A stretch of 64,000 bases of DNA from NCBI RefSeq assembly GCF_034313965.1, contig NZ_JAVIWQ010000002.1, forward strand, positions 2,666,001-2,730,000, in the 5' to 3' direction. The notes below the pieces were generated by a model. That model did no database searches. It had not been told where the DNA came from and was given only the letters and a program-made list of their open reading frames with translations. Position numbers and translations under genes: made by a program. This document shows, piece after piece, positions 35,654-45,394 of the stretch. How positions within the stretch are numbered: position 1 is the first letter of the stretch; every line of letters begins with the position of its first letter. Source of the DNA: Herbaspirillum sp. RTI4 (GTDB taxonomy: Bacteria > Pseudomonadota > Gammaproteobacteria > Burkholderiales > Burkholderiaceae_D).

Positions 35654-36907
35654 GCGCGCATCGTCAATGACCTTGCCATCATTGGGCAAACTGCCTCGCG
35701 CCACCAGCAAGACCTCGCCACGCAACTTGGTCAGATCGCGGATGCTATTCTCGATCGCCGACTTTATTTCAGTCACTTGCGTCTCCTGCGACGACAGCAC
35801 ATCGCTTTCGCAGTGCAATGTCATACGGTCATCGGCCAGCTCGCCGGACACCACCAGCCGCGCCTTGCCCACTTGCGGATGACGCCGCAGCACTTCCGCG
35901 ATTTGCGCCGGGTGGACGAACATGCCACGCACTTTGGTCGTCTGATCAGCGCGACCCATCCAGCCCTTGATGCGCGTATTGGTACGACCGCAAGGCGACA
36001 CCCCTTCCAGCACGGCCGACAAATCACCGGTCGCAAAACGAATCAGTGGATAGTCGGGATTAAACGAAGTCACCAGCACTTCGCCGACCTCGCCCGGCGC
36101 TACCGGCTGCCCGGTTCCGGGGCGCACGATTTCCAGAATCACTTGCTCATCCAGCACCATGCCCGGATTAACGCGCCCCTCAAACAGGGTTTCATAGGCA
36201 ATATTACCTACATCCGCAGAGGCATACAGTTGCAGCACCTGCGCCACGCCATGTTCCTGCAACCAGAGCCGCAAGGACGGCGGCAATGCTTCACCGCTGA
36301 CCAGCGCCCTTTGCAAGCTGCTGATATCCGCCCCGAGCTGAGCGGCTTTTTCGATAATCAATTTGAGGAAGGACGGCGTGCCGACATAGGCATCCGGTCG
36401 CAGTGCCGCGATAGCCTGCACCTGCAACTCAGTCTGCCCGACACCCGCCGGAATCACGGCGCAACCGAGTTTGGCGGCAGCGCCTTCGACCATGAACGCA
36501 GCCGGCGTGAAATGGTAGGAAAAGCAATTGAGGACAATATCTCCGGCTCCCAGCCCCAGCGCCGTCATCGGCGCAGAAAAACGCCACCAGTCCTCACCCC
36601 AGCCCTCGGGATCGAAAATCGGCCCGGGTGAAACGTAGAGACGACGCAACTGCCGGTGCGGCGTTGCATTCAACCCGCCGAACGGCGCTTGCTGCTGCTG
36701 CAACTGATGCAATTCCGACTTGCGGGTCACCGGCAATTGCGCCAGCGCCGCGCGGCTGTGGATATCGGCGGCAGGCACGCCTTGCAGTATCCGGCTCCAG
36801 CCGGGCGCAGTTTGCGCTGCGGCAATCAGAGCAGGCAATTGCGCCATCAGCGCCTGTTCGCGTTGCTGCGGATCGCGTGTTTGTTGCGGATTGAAAATGT
36901 CGGCCAT
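35642..36907 (-). CDS. Phenylacetate-CoA ligase-like adenylate-forming enzyme
   Basis: A 421-residue PaaK-type acid-CoA ligase, which activates a carboxylic acid with ATP and CoA in the cytoplasm. Visible landmarks are YVSPGPIFDP near 90, VLNCFSYHFTPAAF, YASADVGNIAYE (the place of the Y-G-x-T/S-E motif) and the C-terminal RIKGWMGRADQTTKVRGMFV hinge. It is the last gene of the branched-chain amino acid transporter operon, an arrangement common in Burkholderiales. Its substrate is probably an aromatic or branched acid imported by that transporter, which is inference. Confidence 0.85.
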   Translation of the reverse strand: MADIFNPQQTRDPQQREQALMAQLPALIAAAQTAPGWSRILQGVPAADIHSRAALAQLPVTRKSELHQLQQQQAPFGGLNATPHRQLRRLYVSPGPIFDPEGWGEDWWRFSAPMTALGLGAGDIVLNCFSYHFTPAAFMVEGAAAKLGCAVIPAGVGQTELQVQAIAALRPDAYVGTPSFLKLIIEKAAQLGADISSLQRALVSGEALPPSLRLWLQEHGVAQVLQLYASADVGNIAYETLFEGRVNPGMVLDEQVILEIVRPGTGQPVAPGEVGEVLVTSFNPDYPLIRFATGDLSAVLEGVSPCGRTNTRIKGWMGRADQTTKVRGMFVHPAQIAEVLRRHPQVGKARLVVSGELADDRMTLHCESDVLSSQETQVTEIKSAIENSIRDLTKLRGEVLLVARGSLPNDGKVIDDARRYE

Positions 36908-36954
36908 GGCGGATTCGCGATGAAGGGGTAAAAAAACGGGAAAAACAGCAGAAC

Positions 36955-37758
36955 TCAGGCCAGCCAGCGTTTTCTGCGTCGGTAAAATTTCATGTCGCGG
37001 AAATTCTTGCGCCCAGCGGACGACACGCCCAGATAAAACTCTTTGACGTCTTCATTACTGGCCAGATCGGCCGCCGCCCCTTCCATCACTACGCGGCCGT
37101 TTTCCAGGATGTAACCGAAATCGGCATAACGCAGCGCCACCATGGTGTTTTGCTCCGCCAGCAGGAACGAGACCTGCTCCTTGCTATTCAAGTCCTTAAC
37201 GATTTCAAAGATTTCTTCAACGATCTGCGGTGCCAGACCCATCGACGGCTCGTCCAGCAAAATCATGGAGGGCTTGGCCATCATGGCGCGTCCGATGGCG
37301 GTCATCTGCTGCTCGCCGCCGGAGGTATAGCCGGCCTGCGACTTGCGCCGGATTTTGAGACGCGGGAAGTAGTCGTAAATCTTTTCCAGATCCTGACGAA
37401 TCTGCGCCGCGCTCACCTGCCGCGTATAAGCGCCGGTCAGCAAATTTTCTTCGATGGTGAGATGGCCGAAACAATGGCGGCCTTCCATCACCTGAATCAC
37501 GCCGCGTTTGACCAGATCGTTCGGCGTCAGCCGGTCAACCCGTTCGCCCAGATATTCGATGCTGCCTTTGGTAACGTCGCCCCGTTCCGCGCTCAGCAAA
37601 TTTGAAATCGCTTTCAGGGTCGTGCTTTTTCCTGCGCCGTTCGCGCCCAGCAAGGCGACGATTTTCCCTGCCGGCACTTGCAGCGATACGCCCTTCAACA
37701 CCAGAATGACATGGTCGTAAATGACTTCAATGTTATTGATGCTCAATGCATTGCTCAT
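36955..37758 (-). CDS. livF: Branched-chain amino acid-type ABC transporter ATPase LivF
   Basis: The second ATPase of a Liv-type (HAAT family) importer. The start at ATG 37758 gives 267 residues beginning MSNALSINNIEVIYDHV; an upstream ATG at 37821 adds an unlikely leader. Walker A GANGAGKST, signature SGGEQQM and Walker B SMILLDEPSMGLAP are intact. The C-terminus (SAGRKNFRDMKFYRRRKRW) is longer and more basic than in classic LivF. It lies between the substrate-binding protein gene and the ligase gene. Confidence 0.92.
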   Translation of the reverse strand: MSNALSINNIEVIYDHVILVLKGVSLQVPAGKIVALLGANGAGKSTTLKAISNLLSAERGDVTKGSIEYLGERVDRLTPNDLVKRGVIQVMEGRHCFGHLTIEENLLTGAYTRQVSAAQIRQDLEKIYDYFPRLKIRRKSQAGYTSGGEQQMTAIGRAMMAKPSMILLDEPSMGLAPQIVEEIFEIVKDLNSKEQVSFLLAEQNTMVALRYADFGYILENGRVVMEGAAADLASNEDVKEFYLGVSSAGRKNFRDMKFYRRRKRWLA

Positions 37759-37833
37759 GGTAATTCCCGGTTCGCCCATCAACACTACCGGCGACGGCAC
37801 TGCGCCCTCGCCGGCCACCACATTTACTCTCGC

Positions 37834-39156
37834 TTACTTCAGGCAGGCAGGCGTCATGCCCTTTTCTTTCGCATATTTCGCGGCGGATGCCTTGAACAGC
37901 GGATGGATCAGGTTCTTGTTGCCTTCAATCCAGTCGGACACCAGCACCCATTTAGTACCGTCCCATTGCTGAATTTTGACCTTGCCTGAGCCTTCATGGT
38001 TTTCACAGGAGGTCTTGATTTCCGGCAGCAAACCAGTCGCGCCGACTTGTTGCAGGCGGGCATTGGTAATGTTCAGATTTTCCAGACCCCAACGCACCTG
38101 TTCGCCGCTCATGACCTTGCCTTTGCCATACTTGGCTTGCGCAGTGCGGATCGCCTCGACCGTCGCCAGCGCCGCAGAAACGCCACGGTTATACAGACTG
38201 GAACCGACCTTGGCCTTGTCCTGCATATTGCCTTTGCCCGTGGTGTAGAGCACTTTCAGGATGTCGGTGATGACCGGCACGGAAGTCCCGGAAACACTCC
38301 AGGTCGCGCTCATGTAACCCTTGGCGGCATCGCCGGCCGGAACCGTGTCCTCTTCCGAACCCGCCCACCAGGAACCGATGATCTTGTCGCGTGCATAGCC
38401 GACTTTTTGCGCTGCCTTCAAGGCAGTCTGATTCATCACGCCCCAACCCCAGAAGATCACGTAATCGGGATTTTCCTGGCGAATGCGTAACCACTGCGCA
38501 CCCTGCTCGTTGCCGGGATGGGCCACCGGAATTTCCACCACCTTGAATTTACCAAGTGCGGCTTCCGCTTCAATCGCCACAATCGGCTCCTTGCCATAGG
38601 CAGAATCGTGATACAGGTAAGCGATTTTCTTGCCGGCCAGCGAACCGCCGTTTTTATTCGCCAGGAATTTCACGATGGCGGAAATTTGCATCTGGTAGGT
38701 CGTCACCAGCGGGAACGCATAAGGAAAGACCGAGCCATCCACCGCATCGGTACGGCCATAGCCCATCATCAACAGCGGCACCTTGTCTTCGACCGATTTG
38801 TCGATCAGCGCGTAAGAAATCCCGGTGGCCATGGTGTTGATCGCCGTACCGTGGGTAATATTGTTTTTACCTTTCAAGCGTTCATAGCACTCCACGCCCT
38901 TGGCATTGTTGTATTCGGTCTCGCACTCTTCCCAGGACAGCTTGACGCCATTGACGCCGCCTTCCTTGATGTTGAGGTAATTCAGATAATCGACATAGCC
39001 GCCGTAATACGACTGACCGTTAGTACCGTAAGGCCCGACCCGATAACTGGGAATGGCAATGAATTGCTCGCTGGTCTGCGCCGCCGCAGGCAATGCGGAA
39101 ACCAGTAATACCGCCGCGGTGGCGGCAGCGAGCATCAGTTGTTGTGTTGTTTTCAT
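37834..39156 (-). CDS. Liv-type ABC transporter substrate-binding protein
   Basis: A periplasmic binding protein of the LivJ/LivK type I fold, 440 residues. It has a signal peptide of about 26 residues ending ALPAAA. The mature protein includes YNNAKGVECYERLKG and a typical hinge-containing two-lobe layout. It is longer than LivK of enterobacteria, and resembles the Burkholderiales subgroup found with acyl-CoA synthetase genes. Ligand unknown: branched-chain amino acids, aromatic acids or short acids are all possible. Confidence 0.9.
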   Translation of the reverse strand: MKTTQQLMLAAATAAVLLVSALPAAAQTSEQFIAIPSYRVGPYGTNGQSYYGGYVDYLNYLNIKEGGVNGVKLSWEECETEYNNAKGVECYERLKGKNNITHGTAINTMATGISYALIDKSVEDKVPLLMMGYGRTDAVDGSVFPYAFPLVTTYQMQISAIVKFLANKNGGSLAGKKIAYLYHDSAYGKEPIVAIEAEAALGKFKVVEIPVAHPGNEQGAQWLRIRQENPDYVIFWGWGVMNQTALKAAQKVGYARDKIIGSWWAGSEEDTVPAGDAAKGYMSATWSVSGTSVPVITDILKVLYTTGKGNMQDKAKVGSSLYNRGVSAALATVEAIRTAQAKYGKGKVMSGEQVRWGLENLNITNARLQQVGATGLLPEIKTSCENHEGSGKVKIQQWDGTKWVLVSDWIEGNKNLIHPLFKASAAKYAKEKGMTPACLK

Positions 39157-39229
39157 TTTTTGTCTCCATCCTTCACTAACATTAAGTGGATTACTGCAAA
39201 GTGCCGATTACTCATTACCTGTTACAAAC

Positions 39230-40306
39230 TCAGTGCGGGAAAGGCCACAGCCGCAGCTTTTCCTTGGTGATCTGCCACAAGCGCGCCAAACCATGTGGTT
39301 CCACGATCAGGAAGAAAATGATCAGCCCGCCGAAAATCATCAATTGAATATGCGATACCGAGGCGTTGGTGAACGGCAGATGCAGCAGCGCAGCCAGCGG
39401 CGGCAAAACCTGATCCAGAAAAATTGGCAACAGCAAAATAAAGGCCGAGCCAAGGAAGGAGCCGAGAATGCTGCCGACGCCGCCGATGATGACCATGAAC
39501 AGAATACGGAACGACAAATCCAGCGAAAAACCATCCGGCTCGACCGAACCCAGATAGCAAAACGCATACAGCGCACCGGCCACACCGCAATAAAACGAGC
39601 TGACCGCAAATGCCAGCAGTTTGGTTTTCATCAGAGGAATGCCGATCACCTCGGCGGCCACGTCCATGTCGCGCACCGCCATCCAAGCCCGGCCGGTGGA
39701 CGAGCGCGCCATGTTCTTGGCCAGCCATGCCATCACGCACACGATTCCCAGCACGAATACATATTTTTTGACTGGCGAATTAATCGCGATACCGAAGAAA
39801 TCCATTTTCGGTGTGCTGATGACGCCCGACGAACTATCGTTGGAAAACCAGGCAAATTTGGTCAATACCCACACCACGAAGAACTGCGCCGCCAGCGTCG
39901 CCACCGCCAGATAAAAGCCCTTGATCCGCAGCGATGGCAAACCGAACAACACACCGACTGCCGCCGCACAACAACCCGCCAGAATGAAACTCAGCACCAG
40001 AGGTATCCCTTCGATGCGCAACTGGAAGTTGTACGCCGCATACGCGCCTACAGCCATGAACGCTGCCGAGCCCAGCGACAACTGACCCGCATATCCAGTG
40101 AGGACATTCAAACCCATCGCCGCCAGCGCAAACACCAGGAAGGGAATCAGAATCGCAGAGAACCAGTATTCGCTGCCGGTCAGCGGCACCACGATGAAGG
40201 CCACTGCCAGCAATAAGGCCATGCCGATACGATCTTGCCGGATCGGGAAAATCTGGCTGTCGGCCCCATACGATGTCTTGAACTGCCCTGCTTCGCGATA
40301 CAGCAT
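39230..40306 (-). CDS. livM: Branched-chain amino acid-type ABC transporter permease LivM
   Basis: Integral membrane permease of 358 residues with about nine to ten helices. Family sequence is seen in LNVLTGYAGQLSLGSAAFMA and VVIGGVGSILGSFLGSAFI (with MIIGGVGS in this copy). It pairs with LivH and is served by LivG and LivF. A 116-base gap with a tandem repeat separates it from livH. Confidence 0.93.
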   Translation of the reverse strand: MLYREAGQFKTSYGADSQIFPIRQDRIGMALLLAVAFIVVPLTGSEYWFSAILIPFLVFALAAMGLNVLTGYAGQLSLGSAAFMAVGAYAAYNFQLRIEGIPLVLSFILAGCCAAAVGVLFGLPSLRIKGFYLAVATLAAQFFVVWVLTKFAWFSNDSSSGVISTPKMDFFGIAINSPVKKYVFVLGIVCVMAWLAKNMARSSTGRAWMAVRDMDVAAEVIGIPLMKTKLLAFAVSSFYCGVAGALYAFCYLGSVEPDGFSLDLSFRILFMVIIGGVGSILGSFLGSAFILLLPIFLDQVLPPLAALLHLPFTNASVSHIQLMIFGGLIIFFLIVEPHGLARLWQITKEKLRLWPFPH

Positions 40307-40362
40307 GTGTGTCTCCGTGAATGAATTCTCTGCGTCCGGTTGACCCGGATCGTTGTGCTTAC

Positions 40363-40406
40363 GCTGGGGTGAGGCTGGGTTGAGACTGGGTTGAGGCTGG
40401 GGTGGC
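40363..40406. repeat. Four tandem 11-bp units between livH and livM
   Basis: Units GCTGGGGTGAG, GCTGGGTTGAG, ACTGGGTTGAG and GCTGGGGTGGC lie head to tail in the gap between the two permease genes. They may tune spacing or mRNA structure within the operon, but no function is evident. Confidence 0.75.
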
Positions 40407-40422
40407 GTTGACGAACGCTGCC

Positions 40423-41337
40423 TCAGACCCGATCAATGTGTCGCTCGCCGAACAAGCCCTCTGGCCGCACCAGCAAAAACAGCAGCGCGAACACATAAGG
40501 AAACCAGCCCTCAATACCGCCGAAGTTGCCGCCGAACAGGTCTTGCAGCACCGGCGGAATATAAATCTCGGCCAGTTTTTCCGACGCGCCAATAATCAGA
40601 CCACCGACAATCGCACCGGGAATCGAGGTAAAGCCCCCCAGTATCAATACCGGCAAAGCCTTCAGCGCCGTCATGGTCAGAGCAAACTGCACCCCGTTGC
40701 GCGAGCCCCACAACAATCCCGCTACCAGCGCGACAAATCCGGCGACACCCCACACCACGGCCCAGATATGTTGCAAGGGAATGCCGAGCGACAAAGCCGC
40801 CTGATGATCGTCGGCCACGGCGCGCAAAGCGCGTCCGACCTTGGTTTTCTGGAAGAACAAGGCCAGCAGCAACACCAGCGCCGCCACCATGCCGGAGGCG
40901 AACAAATCGAATTTGGAGATGCCGATACCAATGCCGTCCATGATGGCGGCAATCGGCTCATCCACGATGCCCAGATTGATAGCGCGCACTTCGCCGCCAA
41001 ACAGCAGAGGCCCCAAGCCTTCCAGGAAAAATGAGAGTCCGATAGTCGCCATGAACAAGGTAATGGCCGGCTGATTGACCAGCTTGCGCAAAACGAAGCG
41101 TTCGGTCGCCAATCCCAGTATCAGCATAATCACAAATGCGCCGATGATGGCGGCCCACATTGGCAGACCCTGATCCATCAGTCCGACCACTGCCAGCGCA
41201 GCGAAATACACCATCGCGCCCTGTGCGAAATTGAATACGCCGGATGCCTTGTAAATCAGGACGAAACCCAGCGCCACCAGCGAATACATCAGCCCGGACA
41301 ACAAACCGCTGATCGCCACTTCAAAAAAGAATTGCAT
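40423..41337 (-). CDS. livH: Branched-chain amino acid-type ABC transporter permease LivH
   Basis: A 304-residue permease with eight or so membrane helices. The typical start QFFFEVAISGLLSGLMYSLVA and the segment VLILGGFTSIPGAIVGGLIIG mark it as LivH. It forms the channel with LivM. It lies 79 bases after livG in a continuous minus-strand operon. Confidence 0.94.
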   Translation of the reverse strand: MQFFFEVAISGLLSGLMYSLVALGFVLIYKASGVFNFAQGAMVYFAALAVVGLMDQGLPMWAAIIGAFVIMLILGLATERFVLRKLVNQPAITLFMATIGLSFFLEGLGPLLFGGEVRAINLGIVDEPIAAIMDGIGIGISKFDLFASGMVAALVLLLALFFQKTKVGRALRAVADDHQAALSLGIPLQHIWAVVWGVAGFVALVAGLLWGSRNGVQFALTMTALKALPVLILGGFTSIPGAIVGGLIIGASEKLAEIYIPPVLQDLFGGNFGGIEGWFPYVFALLFLLVRPEGLFGERHIDRV

Positions 41338-41416
41338 ACTGGTCTCCGTGACGCTTTGAGAAAATGTAGCGGCGCGTACGTGGCCCCGCTATCGAACAAA
41401 TTAACTTCGGAATTTT

Positions 41417-42307
41417 TTAATGGGAAGTACCGAGATAAGCCTTGATCACTTCCGGGTTTTGCATCACTTCCTCGGGCGTGCCATCGCCAATCTTTTTGCC
41501 GTAATCCAGCACCACGACCCGATCCGAAATATCCATCACCACGCCCATGTCATGCTCGATCAGGACGATGGTGGTGCCGAACTGCTGATTGACGTCCAGC
41601 ACGAAGCGGCACATGTCCTGTTTTTCTTCCACATTCATGCCGGCCATGGGCTCGTCCAGCAGCAGCACCGAAGGTTCGGCCGCCAGCGCCCGCGCCAGCT
41701 CCACCCGTTTTTGTAAACCGTAAGGCAAGCGGCCGACCGGAGTTTTACGGATGTGTTGGATTTCCAGAAAGTCGATCACTTCCTCGACTTTGCGCCGATG
41801 TTCGAATTCTTCGTTGCGCGCCCGGCCCCACCAGAGGGCATTGGCCAGCACACCGCTGCGCATCTTGGTATTGCGCCCGGTCATGATGTTGTCGAGTACG
41901 GTCATGCCTTTGAACAAGGCGATATTTTGAAAGGTACGCGCAATGCCCTGTCGCGCAATCTGGCTTGGCCGCATGCCGCGCCGTTCCTGCCCGTGAAACA
42001 GGATGCGGCCTTGTTGCGGATGATAAATGCCGTTGATGACATTGATCATTGAGCTTTTCCCCGCGCCATTAGGCCCGATGATGGCGCGGATTTCATGCTC
42101 CCGCACATCGAAAGAAATATCGGTCAAAGCGTTGACGCCGCCAAACGAAAGGGAAATATTTTGCATGTCCAGGATGACTTCGCCGGTGCTGCGTCGGGCG
42201 TCTGGCGCGGCGACGTCCGGCTCGGCAGGGGCGACGGCTTCGCCGGCGGGAGGCAGCAGCTCCTCGTTCACATGTCGTTTCATAGTGGCATTCATATTGG
42301 CACTCAT
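41417..42307 (-). CDS. livG: Branched-chain amino acid-type ABC transporter ATPase LivG
   Basis: ATPase of the Liv importer, 296 residues. Walker A is GPNGAGKSS, followed by MINVINGIYHPQQG; the signature is LPYGLQKRVELARAL and Walker B is VLLLDEPMAGMN. An N-terminal extension of about 45 residues rich in Ala/Glu/Pro precedes the nucleotide-binding domain. The ATG overlaps the stop of the upstream acyl-CoA synthetase gene by four bases, so this start is likely despite the extension. Confidence 0.93.
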   Translation of the reverse strand: MSANMNATMKRHVNEELLPPAGEAVAPAEPDVAAPDARRSTGEVILDMQNISLSFGGVNALTDISFDVREHEIRAIIGPNGAGKSSMINVINGIYHPQQGRILFHGQERRGMRPSQIARQGIARTFQNIALFKGMTVLDNIMTGRNTKMRSGVLANALWWGRARNEEFEHRRKVEEVIDFLEIQHIRKTPVGRLPYGLQKRVELARALAAEPSVLLLDEPMAGMNVEEKQDMCRFVLDVNQQFGTTIVLIEHDMGVVMDISDRVVVLDYGKKIGDGTPEEVMQNPEVIKAYLGTSH

Positions 42308-44274
42308 GCAGCGTTGGACAAATTGGCAAAAGTGCGTGCTTCGGAAATCCGCAGGGTGGCCGAAATCATGCCTTGCCGGCCATCTTCAAATTTCACTTGA
42401 GTCTCGATGTATTGCTCTGTTTTGTCGCTATGCAGAGCGTCGATGAGGACGGCGTATTTTTCAGCGATGAAACCACGGCGCACCTTGCGGGTGCGGGTCA
42501 GTTCATCGTCGTCGGGATCGAGTTCCTTGTGCAGAATCAGAAAACGGTGGATTTGCGAATCGGCCAGCAAGGGGTCGCGCGCCAGATCGGCATTGACCTT
42601 TTCCATACACTCGCAGACCAGCGCATACACGCTCTGATGCGCCGCCAGATCGGTGTAACCGCTATACGCCAGACCGCGCCGCTCGGCCCAGTTGCCAACG
42701 GCATCCAGATCGATATTGATGAAGGCGGTGCAGCGTTCCCGGTTATTGCCGAAAGCCACTGCCTCCTTGATGAAGGGGAAAAATTTCAATTTGTTTTCGA
42801 TGTACTTGGGCGCAAACATCGCGCCACCAGCCATCTTGCCGACATCCTTGGCGCGGTCGATGATTTTGAGATGCCCTTCGCTATCGAAGAAGCCAGCGTC
42901 GCCGGTGTGGAAATAACCCTCCTGATCGATTGCTTCGGCGGTGGCATCGGGCCGTTTGAAATAGCCCTGCATCAGACCGGGAGAACGCACCAGCACTTCG
43001 CCGCTGGCGTCGATGCGCACTTCGACGCCCTGCATAGGACGGCCAACGCTGTCGAGTTTGACGTCGCCGGAAGGCTGCATGCAGACTGTGACGCAGGTTT
43101 CTGTCATGCCGTAGAGCTGCTTGAGATTGATGCCGAGTGAACGGTAGAAGTCGAACAGATCGGGGCCGATCGCTTCGCCGCCGGTGTAAGCCACGCGCAG
43201 ACGCGACATGCCCAGTACATTTTTCAGCGGCCCGTAAATCAATAACTCACCGATCGCATACAGGATGCGGTCAGTAAAGGGGACGCCCGGTTTGCGGTCA
43301 AGAATGGCAATGCCGCTGCGTCGCGCAATCCGCATGCAGGTGTGAAACAGATGACGCTTGATCCAGCCGGCGTCTTCGATGCGGATCATCACTTGCGTCA
43401 GAATATTTTCGTAGATGCGCGGCGGCGCGAAATAATAAGTCGGGCCGATTTCGCGCAGATCGCTGGTGACGGTATTGGGCGACTCCGGGCAGTTCAGGCA
43501 AAACCCGGCGATGTGCGCTTGGGTAAAGGAGTACAAAAAATCGCCGACCCAGGCCAGTGGCAAGTAGCACAGCACATCGTCGCGTTCATTCAAGTGATCG
43601 AAAGCGACCAGTGTTTTCCCGGTGGCAATCATGGCCGCGTGGGTATGGCAAACGCCCTTGGGCTTGCCGGTAGTGCCGGAGGTGTAGAGAATGACGGCAA
43701 TTTCGTCAGGATGACCGGCGGCAATTTCCCGCTCGAAAAAGCCCGGATGATCGTGGTCGTAGACGCGGCCCAGCTCCTGGATGGCGGCAAACGACTGCAA
43801 TGCGGGCTGGTCGTAATTGCGCATGCCGCGTTCGTCGTCGTAAATGATGTGCGCGATGCGCGGCAGATTTTCGCGGATTTCAAATACCTTGTCGACCTGC
43901 TCCTGATCTTCGGCAATCACGAACTCGACTTCGGCATCGGCCAGCACATAGGCCATATCCGCTGCCGGAGCGTCCTGATACAAAGGCACCGGCGTGCCAC
44001 CCAGACATTGCGCGGCCGACATGGCCCAATACAGTCGCGGGCAATTGTTGCCGATGATGGCCAGATGCATGCCGCGCTGAAATCCCAGCGCCGCCAGACC
44101 GCAGGCAAACGCACGGACTTCCGCCACCACTTGTTCCCAGCTGGTGGTTTGCCAGATGCCCAGATTTTTTTCGCGAAACGCCGGCCGCTGCGGCCGCGTT
44201 TGTCCATGCAACAGAAGCAGACGTGGCAATGTCTCCGCTTCTGGACGTCGTGTTGTCTCCACCATCGTCCCCAC
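42304..44274 (-). CDS. Long-chain acyl-CoA synthetase (AMP-forming)
   Basis: A 656-residue FadD15-type AMP-binding ligase that activates carboxylic or fatty acids with CoA. The P-loop-like motif ILYTSGTTGKPKGVCHTH, the YGMTETCVT segment and the GYFHTGDAGFFDSEGHLKI motif are intact. It is the first gene of the transporter operon and is coupled to livG. Together with the PaaK-like ligase it suggests that the imported compound, or a product of it, is converted to a CoA thioester. Confidence 0.92.
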   Translation of the reverse strand: MGTMVETTRRPEAETLPRLLLLHGQTRPQRPAFREKNLGIWQTTSWEQVVAEVRAFACGLAALGFQRGMHLAIIGNNCPRLYWAMSAAQCLGGTPVPLYQDAPAADMAYVLADAEVEFVIAEDQEQVDKVFEIRENLPRIAHIIYDDERGMRNYDQPALQSFAAIQELGRVYDHDHPGFFEREIAAGHPDEIAVILYTSGTTGKPKGVCHTHAAMIATGKTLVAFDHLNERDDVLCYLPLAWVGDFLYSFTQAHIAGFCLNCPESPNTVTSDLREIGPTYYFAPPRIYENILTQVMIRIEDAGWIKRHLFHTCMRIARRSGIAILDRKPGVPFTDRILYAIGELLIYGPLKNVLGMSRLRVAYTGGEAIGPDLFDFYRSLGINLKQLYGMTETCVTVCMQPSGDVKLDSVGRPMQGVEVRIDASGEVLVRSPGLMQGYFKRPDATAEAIDQEGYFHTGDAGFFDSEGHLKIIDRAKDVGKMAGGAMFAPKYIENKLKFFPFIKEAVAFGNNRERCTAFINIDLDAVGNWAERRGLAYSGYTDLAAHQSVYALVCECMEKVNADLARDPLLADSQIHRFLILHKELDPDDDELTRTRKVRRGFIAEKYAVLIDALHSDKTEQYIETQVKFEDGRQGMISATLRISEARTFANLSNAA

Positions 44275-44435
44275 CTTTTATTTTATGGACCCAGTCTGGG
44301 CCGACTTACTTACGTTCCACTTACGCTTCTGCGTCGTGGCCGTCTGCTTTTATGGGATGATAGTAGTCGGTGGCGCTCCCTCGGGTTGTCATTTGACGGA
44401 CAATTGCCCGACCTTTCGATATTGCGACGCATCAT

Positions 44436-45143
44436 ATGACCTTAGCTACCGACTTCACTTCCTCCCCCGCCCCTGATATTGCGCAGATGCTGGCCAAAAC
44501 CTTATGGGCTCCTGCACTTGACGCCGCGCAACTTGCCCGCGTGCAAGGTGAGGTCGTCACGCGCCTGATTCCTTCCGGGCATTTTGTCTGTCGCAAAGGC
44601 GATGCGGTGACGCACTGGATAGGCGTGCATGAAGGCCTGCTGAAAATGAGCAGCGTGTCGCCGGAAGGAAAGCCGGTGTCTTTCGCTGGTATGGCGACCG
44701 GCGGTTGGTTGGGAGAAGGTTCGCTGCTCAAGGATGAGCCGCGCAAATACGATGTGGTGGCGCTGCGCGACAGTCAGTTGCTGTTCATGCCGAAGGCGAC
44801 TTATTTGTGGCTGCTGGAAACCAGTATCGGCTTCAACCGCTTCATGGTGACGCAGCTCAACGAACGCCTGGGCATGTTCATTTCATTAGTCGAATACGAC
44901 CGCATGCTGGAACCGGACGCCCGCGTGGCGCGTTGCCTGGCAGCACTGTTCAATCCGCATCTCAATCCCGGTATAGGACTGGAATTGCAGGTGTCGCAGG
45001 AAGAAATCGGCAATCTGTCCGGCGCTTCACGCCAGCGGGCCAATCAGGCGTTGCAGGTACTGGAACGCGCCGGTTTGCTGCGCGTCGATTACGGCAGCAT
45101 CACGATTCTGGATCTGGAAGGATTGCGCCAGTTTCACTCATAA
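44436..45143 (+). CDS. Crp/Fnr-family transcriptional regulator
   Basis: A 235-residue regulator with an N-terminal cyclic-nucleotide-type beta-barrel (about 30-150) and a C-terminal winged helix with the recognition region EEIGNLSGASRQRANQAL at about 186-205. It lacks the N-terminal cysteine cluster of oxygen-sensing FNR. It is divergent from the acyl-CoA synthetase/liv operon across 161 bases and is the obvious candidate to control it. Effector unknown. Its 3' end overlaps a small minus-strand frame by six bases. Confidence 0.88.
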   Translation: MTLATDFTSSPAPDIAQMLAKTLWAPALDAAQLARVQGEVVTRLIPSGHFVCRKGDAVTHWIGVHEGLLKMSSVSPEGKPVSFAGMATGGWLGEGSLLKDEPRKYDVVALRDSQLLFMPKATYLWLLETSIGFNRFMVTQLNERLGMFISLVEYDRMLEPDARVARCLAALFNPHLNPGIGLELQVSQEEIGNLSGASRQRANQALQVLERAGLLRVDYGSITILDLEGLRQFHS

Positions 45144-45305
45144 ATTAGTCTTGAGCGGCGGCACAGGTTCTTCTTCGGGGATAGGCTCCGGCACCAGCTC
45201 CGGCGGCTCCTCCAGCGGCACGGGGGCATCGGGCAAGACAGGCGGCGCAGGCGGCATCAGCGGCGACTGCGGCGAGTCCTGAGGGGTGTGGAATAGATCG
45301 TTCAT
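45138..45305 (-). CDS. Small proline-rich protein, 55 aa
   Basis: A 55-residue frame from ATG 45305 (MNDLFHTPQDSPQSPLMPP), made largely of Pro, Glu, Leu and Val with PEPIPEEEPVPP near the end. There is no signal peptide or membrane helix. No clear ribosome-binding site is visible, and its end overlaps the regulator gene by six bases. A similar but smaller proline-rich frame lies 90 bases upstream. It may be a real small protein or a biased-composition chance frame. Confidence 0.4.
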   Translation of the reverse strand: MNDLFHTPQDSPQSPLMPPAPPVLPDAPVPLEEPPELVPEPIPEEEPVPPLKTNL

Positions 45306-45394
45306 GACGTGGCTTTCATGGCGACAAACGATTGCCGGCGCTACAGCGACAACCCCCGGTTCCAGCACGCTGCACCGGGACCGGAAAGAATCGC

